Origin: an uncultured Bacteroidota bacterium
GTDB lineage: Bacteria; Bacteroidota; Bacteroidia; Chitinophagales; Chitinophagaceae
DNA: 10,613 nt
Assembly (NCBI GenBank): GCA_946479055.1
Contig: CAMLEX010000106.1
Location: forward strand, 1 to 10,613
Direction: 5' to 3'
This document shows, piece by piece, positions 6,513 to 10,613 of this stretch. Within the stretch, counting starts at the first letter, position 1, and each line of letters starts with the position of its first letter. The position numbers were made by a program, and so were the translations under genes. The notes under the pieces are model-generated. The model saw only the letters and a program-made list of their open reading frames with translations. It was not told the origin of the DNA and made no database searches.

Positions 6513-6577
6513 CAGCCGTTTTTTTGACTAAGTAATTGAAAAATAACAGCAAACCAAGCAAATAATTTTCACAAAAA

Positions 6578-6608
6578 TTTGGTTATTATGGTTCAAGTCA
6601 TATTTTTG
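6578..6608 (+). promoter_or_regulatory. Promoter of the OmpA-like gene
   Basis: TTTG (6578-6581), exactly 19 bases, then TATTTTTG (6601-6608): an exact fit to the Bacteroidota primary promoter TTTG-N19-TAnnTTTG. Transcription would begin near 6612, giving a leader of roughly 39 bases before the ATG at 6651. A strong promoter suits an abundant outer-membrane protein. Confidence 0.8.
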
Positions 6609-6650
6609 CTTTTTATTAGGACAATGTTTTCTCAATCTTAATCCTTAGTT

Positions 6651-8273
6651 ATGATAAGCAAAAAGTACACATTATTGGCAGGTTTATTCTGTCTGCTGGC
6701 ATCATTCTGCTTTGCGCAAACAAAAGTTGGCGGCGGTTATGATGTTTCAGATTCTTCTGTTGTCCCGTCTAAAAGAATGCCTCAGCACACTGAGTTTCTG
6801 AACGGAACAAATAATTTTCCTGCAAAACCACGTAATCAATGGGAAATTGGTGTTAAAGGCGGAGCCTTCACTGTAAGTGGTGATTTACCTTCAGTTTTTC
6901 CAACATTAGGTTTTGGTGTCCATGTTAGAAAAGCATTTGGTTATGTGTTTTCTATGAGACTTGAATATTTGCATGGTACAGGTAAAGGGCTGAATTGGAA
7001 GCCTTCGAGCTATATTCCTCCGAGACCTGACAATCCATGGTCTGCAGCAGGTTACAGCGGTGCTTATTATAATAATTATAAGACCGCGGTTAATGATTTG
7101 TCTTTGCAAGGTGTTGTAACGCTAAATAATATCCGATTTCATAAAGCAAAGACTGGATTTAACATGTATGCGTTTGGGGGTATTGGTGGAACTATTTATG
7201 ATACTAAAGTAAATGCATTAAATGGTGCCACCCCATATGATTTTTCAGGCATTAACGGTGGTGTTTATAAAGACCGGAAAGACACTCGCAAAGATTTGAA
7301 AGACTTATTGGATGATTCTTATGAATCACCTGCTGAAAATCATGGCGTAACTCGTCCAAAATTGTTTGGCGATACATTTAAGCCTTCCGGAAATATTGGT
7401 CTAGGAGTAGCAATTAAGCTGAGCAATAGGATAAACGTAGCAATTGAAGATCGTGTAACATTTATAAAAGATGATTTACTCGATGGTCAGCGTTGGACTG
7501 AGCAAGGAACTCTTACCCCTGATTTCGATTCATATAATTATGCCACAGTTGGTTTGAACTTTAATCTCGGTGCTAAATCTGTTGAGCCATTGTGGTGGTT
7601 GAATCCTTTGGATTATGCATATAGCGAAATCCGCAACCCACGCCTGATGAGATTGCCTAAACCTGTTTTGCCTGATGCTGACGGCGATGGTATTACAGAT
7701 CAGTTCGATCAGGAACAAACTCCTGCGGGTGTTCCTGTTGATTCTCATGGTGTGAGCCGCGATACTGATGGCGATGGCGTTCCTGATTCAAAAGATAAAG
7801 AACTGATTACACCTACTTCTTGCCAACCAGTTGATGCTGATGGTGTAGGTAAATGTCCTTGCCCAAGCGAAGATTGCTTTAAAGATTACATTAAAGCTGG
7901 TGCTAATGCTTGTGCAGAGAAATTGGGTGCATTACCAAGTATCTCTTTCAAAAAAGGATCTAATGCGTTGAGTGAAGATAATAAAGCAGTATTAGCTACT
8001 GTAGCTTCTAAATTGCGCAACAGCCCGGAATGTAAAGTAGTGGTTGTCGGTTATTGCTCTTCAAGTAAAAAAGAACAACAATTAAGCTGGGATCATGTAA
8101 ATAAAGTGATCACTCATCTTGTAGAAAAAGAAGGCCTGAGTGCAGATCGCTTTATCTTTAACTACGGTCAGGAAGGTGGCGATTGCGATACAGTTGATCT
8201 GCGCGGTGCTGCTGAAGGTGAAGAAGGTCCAAATACTGTGGCTCCTCCTCACCCGAACCTTCGTAAAAAATAA
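6651..8273 (+). CDS. OmpA-family outer-membrane protein with thrombospondin type-3 repeats and a degenerate OmpA domain
   Basis: A 540-residue secreted protein. Residues 1-22 are a signal peptide ending CFA|Q, typical of this phylum; Cys20 is preceded by Phe, so it is not a lipobox. Residues about 60-310 look like an outer-membrane beta-barrel (alternating strands such as WEIGVKGGAF and YATVGLNFNLG). Two calcium-binding thrombospondin type-3 repeats follow, DADGDGITDQFD (342-353) and DTDGDGVPDSKD (371-382), then a degenerate third. Residues about 428-515 resemble the OmpA C-terminal domain, starting ISFKKGSNALSEDNKAVLATVASKL. The residues that normally grip diaminopimelate are changed: the usual G-x-T-D reads GYCS (467-470), and the Arg after LS (LSxxR) is His482. 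Eight cysteines lie between 391 and 512, pointing to disulfides. Likely role: envelope structural protein, with peptidoglycan binding doubtful. Monocistronic, with own promoter and terminator. Confidence 0.88.
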   Translation: MISKKYTLLAGLFCLLASFCFAQTKVGGGYDVSDSSVVPSKRMPQHTEFLNGTNNFPAKPRNQWEIGVKGGAFTVSGDLPSVFPTLGFGVHVRKAFGYVFSMRLEYLHGTGKGLNWKPSSYIPPRPDNPWSAAGYSGAYYNNYKTAVNDLSLQGVVTLNNIRFHKAKTGFNMYAFGGIGGTIYDTKVNALNGATPYDFSGINGGVYKDRKDTRKDLKDLLDDSYESPAENHGVTRPKLFGDTFKPSGNIGLGVAIKLSNRINVAIEDRVTFIKDDLLDGQRWTEQGTLTPDFDSYNYATVGLNFNLGAKSVEPLWWLNPLDYAYSEIRNPRLMRLPKPVLPDADGDGITDQFDQEQTPAGVPVDSHGVSRDTDGDGVPDSKDKELITPTSCQPVDADGVGKCPCPSEDCFKDYIKAGANACAEKLGALPSISFKKGSNALSEDNKAVLATVASKLRNSPECKVVVVGYCSSSKKEQQLSWDHVNKVITHLVEKEGLSADRFIFNYGQEGGDCDTVDLRGAAEGEEGPNTVAPPHPNLRKK

Positions 8274-8303
8274 AAAGTTGGCGATTACTTTTTGCTGATA
8301 GAC

Positions 8304-8336
8304 AAGCCCTTCCGAAATTTCGGAAGGGCTTTTTTA
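8304..8336 (+). terminator. Strong terminator after the OmpA-like gene
   Basis: AAGCCCTTCCGAAA and TTTCGGAAGGGCTT form a perfect 14+14 inverted repeat (8304-8331) followed by a T run to 8335. It lies about 30 bases after the stop codon. This is the strongest hairpin in the window and separates the OmpA-like gene from bamD. Confidence 0.95.
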
Positions 8337-8450
8337 ATCGCGGGTTATCGCAAATAATTAGGGATTTCCGGGATTATTATATTAAATCCTCAAAATCAGA
8401 TTAACCCTTAGAATTCCTGATCCTCTTTATCAAAACCTTAACTGCTTGAT

Positions 8451-8482
8451 TTTGGCCGCTTATCTTTTTTACATAAGTTTTG
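8451..8482 (+). promoter_or_regulatory. Likely promoter of bamD-rpoZ
   Basis: TTTG (8451-8454), 19 bases, then TAAGTTTT followed by G (8474-8482) fits the Bacteroidota promoter with one flaw at the end of the -7 box. Start of transcription near 8486 would give a leader of about 25 bases before the bamD ATG at 8511. A second exact -7 box, TAACTTTG (8494-8501), lacks a -33 partner and would start the mRNA only a few bases before the ATG. Confidence 0.5.
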
Positions 8483-8510
8483 TTTGTATCTATTAACTTT
8501 GCACACCTTT

Positions 8511-9326
8511 ATGCGTATTATACCTGTATTGATAGCAATCCTTTTTATTAGCAGTTGTGGGAAAAGCATTAATAAAGTACTTAAAAGCCCGGATCCGGAA
8601 TACAAGCTCCGAATTGCGGAAAAATACTTTGTACAAAAAAAGTATAGTAAGGCTCAGGTACTTTATGAAGATGTGATGCCTTTTTATAAAACCAGGACTG
8701 AGTTCCAGGATATTTATTATAAATACGCTTATTGCGCCTATAACCAGGCAGATTACCTGAATGCTGAGAATCTGTTTAAGACCTTTCTGGAAATATTTCC
8801 CAATAGTCCCAAAGCAGAGGAAATGGACTATATGAGAGCTTACAGCTATTTTAAACAGTCGCCTAAACCGGAGTTGGACCAAACAAATACGATTAAGGCA
8901 ATGGGTATGATGCAGGTTTTTATTAATACGCATCCGGGATCAGCCAGAAACAAAGAAGCTTCTGAAATAATAGATATATGCAGGTCAAAACTGGAAATCA
9001 AGGATTATAAGAGTGCTAAATTGTATTTTGATATGGGGCAATTTCGTGCTGCAGGTGTTGCATTTACTACATTGCTGAATGGATACCCGGAGTCTGGAAA
9101 AGCCGATGAATACAAACTAATGATTATAAAATCGTATTTTCGGTTTGCAGAAATGAGTATTGAAACGAAGAAAACGGAAAGATTTGAAAAAGTGATCAAT
9201 GAATGTGAAGATTTCGTTGACCGGTTTCCTGAAAGTAAATTGCGCAAAGAAGCTGAAGATTATTTGAATTTATCTCAAACAAATATTAAAAATTTAAGAA
9301 ATGAGCAAGTTAAGACGTCAGCTTAG
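8511..9326 (+). CDS. bamD: Outer-membrane protein assembly factor BamD (lipoprotein)
   Basis: A 271-residue lipoprotein, part of the BAM complex that folds beta-barrel proteins into the outer membrane. The signal peptide MRIIPVLIAILFISSC ends in a lipobox (ISSC); Cys16 is the predicted lipid-modified residue. The rest is helical with TPR-like repeats: EYKLRIAEKYFVQKKYSKAQ (30-49), then YYKYAYCAYNQADYLNAENL (69-88), with FPNSP and YPESGKADE turns typical of BamD/YfiO. The ATG at 8511 is chosen because it gives a proper lipoprotein signal; the frame is open to a TTG at 8484 but that adds residues with no role. Its last 26 bases overlap rpoZ. BamD at this place, before rpoZ and coaBC, is a recurring Bacteroidota gene order. 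The upstream OmpA-like barrel is a plausible client of the complex. Confidence 0.93.
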   Translation: MRIIPVLIAILFISSCGKSINKVLKSPDPEYKLRIAEKYFVQKKYSKAQVLYEDVMPFYKTRTEFQDIYYKYAYCAYNQADYLNAENLFKTFLEIFPNSPKAEEMDYMRAYSYFKQSPKPELDQTNTIKAMGMMQVFINTHPGSARNKEASEIIDICRSKLEIKDYKSAKLYFDMGQFRAAGVAFTTLLNGYPESGKADEYKLMIIKSYFRFAEMSIETKKTERFEKVINECEDFVDRFPESKLRKEAEDYLNLSQTNIKNLRNEQVKTSA

Positions 9327-9642
9327 TGCTGGTATTGCCAATAATGTGGAGACAAAAAGCCTGGACGATCTGAGAAAAAAAACAGGTAATTTATATGAGT
9401 CTATTGCTATTGTTGCAAAAAGAGCAAACCAGATTAATATATCCCTGAAAGAAGAACTTCATAATAAACTGGATGAATTTGCCAGCCATACCGATAGCCT
9501 GGAAGAAATTCATGAAAATAAAGAACAGATTGAAATATCCCGTGCATATGAAAGAATGCCAAATCCTGCATTGCTTGCTACACAGGAGTTCATGGATGAA
9601 AAAGTGTACTTCCGTAAAGGAGAAGATCAACTGTTTGACTAA
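9301..9642 (+). CDS. rpoZ: DNA-directed RNA polymerase omega subunit
   Basis: A 113-residue protein of the Bacteroidota omega/Rpb6 type, longer than and poorly alike to the E. coli form. Omega wraps the C terminus of beta prime and aids polymerase assembly. The conserved core is GNLYESIAIVAKRANQIN (29-46), equivalent to the NRYELV...AAKRARQL helix region of other omegas. A charged stretch follows (51-80), then the Bacteroidota-type end RAYERMPNPALLATQEF (81-97). The ATG at 9301 lies inside bamD and the two reading frames overlap by 26 bases, so translation of rpoZ is probably coupled to bamD. No Shine-Dalgarno sequence; the bases before the start are A/T-rich. Recognition rests on this core and on the conserved neighbours bamD and coaBC. 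Confidence 0.9.
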   Translation: MSKLRRQLSAGIANNVETKSLDDLRKKTGNLYESIAIVAKRANQINISLKEELHNKLDEFASHTDSLEEIHENKEQIEISRAYERMPNPALLATQEFMDEKVYFRKGEDQLFD

Positions 9643-9672
9643 GCAGTTTTAGTTATAAAGTAATCTATTTTG

Positions 9673-9706
9673 GCGATCCAGTCCGGCTGGATCGCTTTTG
9701 TATTTT
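9673..9706 (+). terminator. Terminator of bamD-rpoZ, sharing bases with the coaBC promoter
   Basis: GCGATCCAG (9673-9681) and CTGGATCGC (9687-9695) form a perfect nine-bp stem with loop TCCGG, followed by TTTTGTATTTT. It lies 30 bases after the rpoZ stop codon. The T run contains TTTG at 9697-9700, which doubles as the -33 box of the coaBC promoter. Confidence 0.88.
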
Positions 9707-9727
9707 ATAAGTAAATGGATAATTTTG
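9697..9727 (+). promoter_or_regulatory. Promoter of coaBC, suggesting a leaderless mRNA
   Basis: TTTG (9697-9700), exactly 19 bases, then TAATTTTG (9720-9727): an exact fit to TTTG-N19-TAnnTTTG with the same spacing as the OmpA-like gene promoter. The coaBC ATG follows only three bases after the -7 box. If transcription starts four or so bases past the box, the message begins at or next to the start codon. Confidence 0.65.
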
Positions 9728-9730
9728 GAG

Positions 9731-10613
9731 ATGATGGAGGGAAAAAAAATATTACTAGGTATTACGGGTAGTATAGCCGCTTATAAGGCTATTTACCTCG
9801 TTCGGCTGCTGGTAAAAGCAGGAGCAGAAGTAAAAGTGATAATGACCCCATCAGCGAAAGATTTTGTTTCTTCTCTTACACTTTCTACACTAAGCCATAA
9901 TACTGTTCTTACTGACCTTTTTGATGAGCAAAGCTGGGCCAATCATGTTATGCTGGGCCGTTGGGCCGATCTAATGCTTATTGCGCCGCTTAGCTGTAAT
10001 ACACTTGCTAAAATGGCGCATGGGCAATGCGATAACCTTTTGCTGGCTACCTGGCTTTCCGCTACCTGCCCGCTGGTTGTAGCTCCGGCAATGGATGAAG
10101 ACATGTGGCATCATCCTGCCACAAAACAGAATCTCCGGCAACTGGAATCTTTTGGAAGTAAAGTAATCCCGGTAGATAAAGGGGAACTGGCCAGTGGTCT
10201 GTATGGCGATGGAAGAATGGCAGAGCCGGAACAGATCATTCAATTTATTCATGACAATTTTTTTTTGAGTCGCCCACTCGCAGGTAAAAAAGCACTTGTT
10301 ACAGCCGGACCTACATACGAAGCCATAGATCCTGTTCGTTTTATTGGCAATCATTCGTCGGGAAAGATGGGGATAGCAATTGCGAAAGAATTATATAGAC
10401 GGGGTGCTGATGTTTCGCTGATTCTGGGACCTGTAGCTTCCAATTTTTCTGATAATGGCATCGACCTGGTTAGAGTTACTTCAGCTAATGATATGTATAA
10501 AGCTTGTCATCAAATATTTGAAGAAACAGACATTGCAATCATGGCAGCCGCAGTAGCAGATTATATGCCGGTAACAAAAGCAGAACAGAAGATTAAAAAG
10601 AAGGACGATAACC
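9731..10613 (+). CDS. coaBC: Bifunctional phosphopantothenoylcysteine decarboxylase / phosphopantothenate-cysteine ligase (partial, 3' end beyond window)
   Basis: Two steps of coenzyme A synthesis in one cytoplasmic protein; 294 residues are seen. The N-terminal CoaC half (FMN-dependent decarboxylase) shows GITGSIAAYK (10-19), the catalytic His72 in NHVMLGRWAD, PLSCNT (86-91, the PASANT motif), and APAMDEDMW (118-126, the substrate-clamp region). GELASGLYGDGRMAEP (151-166) is the flexible flap; where E. coli CoaBC has a catalytic Cys (in ACGD), this has Ser155. The CoaB half (CTP-dependent ligase) starts near 186 with KKALVTAGPTYEAIDPVRFI and SSGKMG (209-214), then AAAVADY (272-278) and the KIKKK lysines (287-291). 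The ATG at 9731 is chosen because GITGSIAAYK must lie near the N terminus; ATG 9734 is a second choice. Confidence 0.96.
   Translation, partial: MMEGKKILLGITGSIAAYKAIYLVRLLVKAGAEVKVIMTPSAKDFVSSLTLSTLSHNTVLTDLFDEQSWANHVMLGRWADLMLIAPLSCNTLAKMAHGQCDNLLLATWLSATCPLVVAPAMDEDMWHHPATKQNLRQLESFGSKVIPVDKGELASGLYGDGRMAEPEQIIQFIHDNFFLSRPLAGKKALVTAGPTYEAIDPVRFIGNHSSGKMGIAIAKELYRRGADVSLILGPVASNFSDNGIDLVRVTSANDMYKACHQIFEETDIAIMAAAVADYMPVTKAEQKIKKKDDN

Noticed and set aside
6708..6720. Lipobox reading of the OmpA-like signal peptide at Cys20.
   Set aside because: The residue before Cys20 is Phe, not Gly/Ala/Ser, and a good signal peptidase I site (FA|Q) follows.
8484..8510. TTG start for BamD nine codons upstream.
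   Set aside because: It would bury the lipoprotein signal peptide; MRIIPVLIAILFISSC from the ATG is a proper lipobox signal. The same bases hold promoter-like boxes.
8493..8933. Minus-strand 146-residue frame opposite bamD.
   Set aside because: It lies fully within bamD on the other strand, has no recognisable motif, and its composition is that of reversed coding sequence.
9971..10354. Minus-strand 127-residue frame opposite coaBC.
   Set aside because: It overlaps unmistakable CoaC motifs on the plus strand; no family resemblance.

Overview
The window looks like a chromosomal housekeeping segment of a Bacteroidota bacterium, probably of the Chitinophagales/Chitinophagaceae type (inference). 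The evidence is the bamD-rpoZ-coaBC order, an RNA polymerase omega subunit of the diverged Bacteroidota form, an OmpA-like protein with thrombospondin type-3 repeats, an RRM protein with a glycine-rich tail, absent Shine-Dalgarno sequences, and promoters of the Bacteroidota sigma-factor type. Two exact copies of TTTG-N19-TAnnTTTG lie just before genes. The DNA is AT-rich, with no sign of insertion sequences, phage, tRNA/rRNA or CRISPR.

Left part, all on the minus strand. Positions 1-1208 hold the 5' two thirds or more of a fused gene: a GT81-like glycosyltransferase joined to an HAD-IB phosphatase, cut by the window edge. It may make a compatible solute or a glycolipid precursor of the glucosylglycerate type. 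Next come a single-gene RRM RNA-binding protein (1541-1951) with its own terminator and a palindrome-bearing upstream region, and then the ribosomal operon rpsF-rpsR-rplI (3474 to 2260), which has a leader hairpin and a terminator. A two-gene unit follows: a long-chain polyprenyl diphosphate synthase (5493-6455) and recJ (3756-5456).

A divergent intergenic region (6456-6650) separates these from the plus-strand half. That half contains an OmpA-family outer-membrane protein with a strong promoter and a near-perfect terminator. It is followed by the lipoprotein bamD, overlapped by rpoZ (omega), a terminator, and coaBC (coenzyme A synthesis), which runs off the right edge.

Most genes are core functions: translation, DNA repair, isoprenoid chain synthesis, envelope biogenesis, transcription and CoA. 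The less ordinary points are the glycosyltransferase-phosphatase fusion, an OmpA-like domain that lacks the usual peptidoglycan-binding residues and is cysteine-rich, a coaBC promoter that implies a leaderless mRNA and shares bases with the rpoZ terminator, and a 5'-end hairpin on the rpsF mRNA. I saw no clear evidence for a wholly new multigene system.
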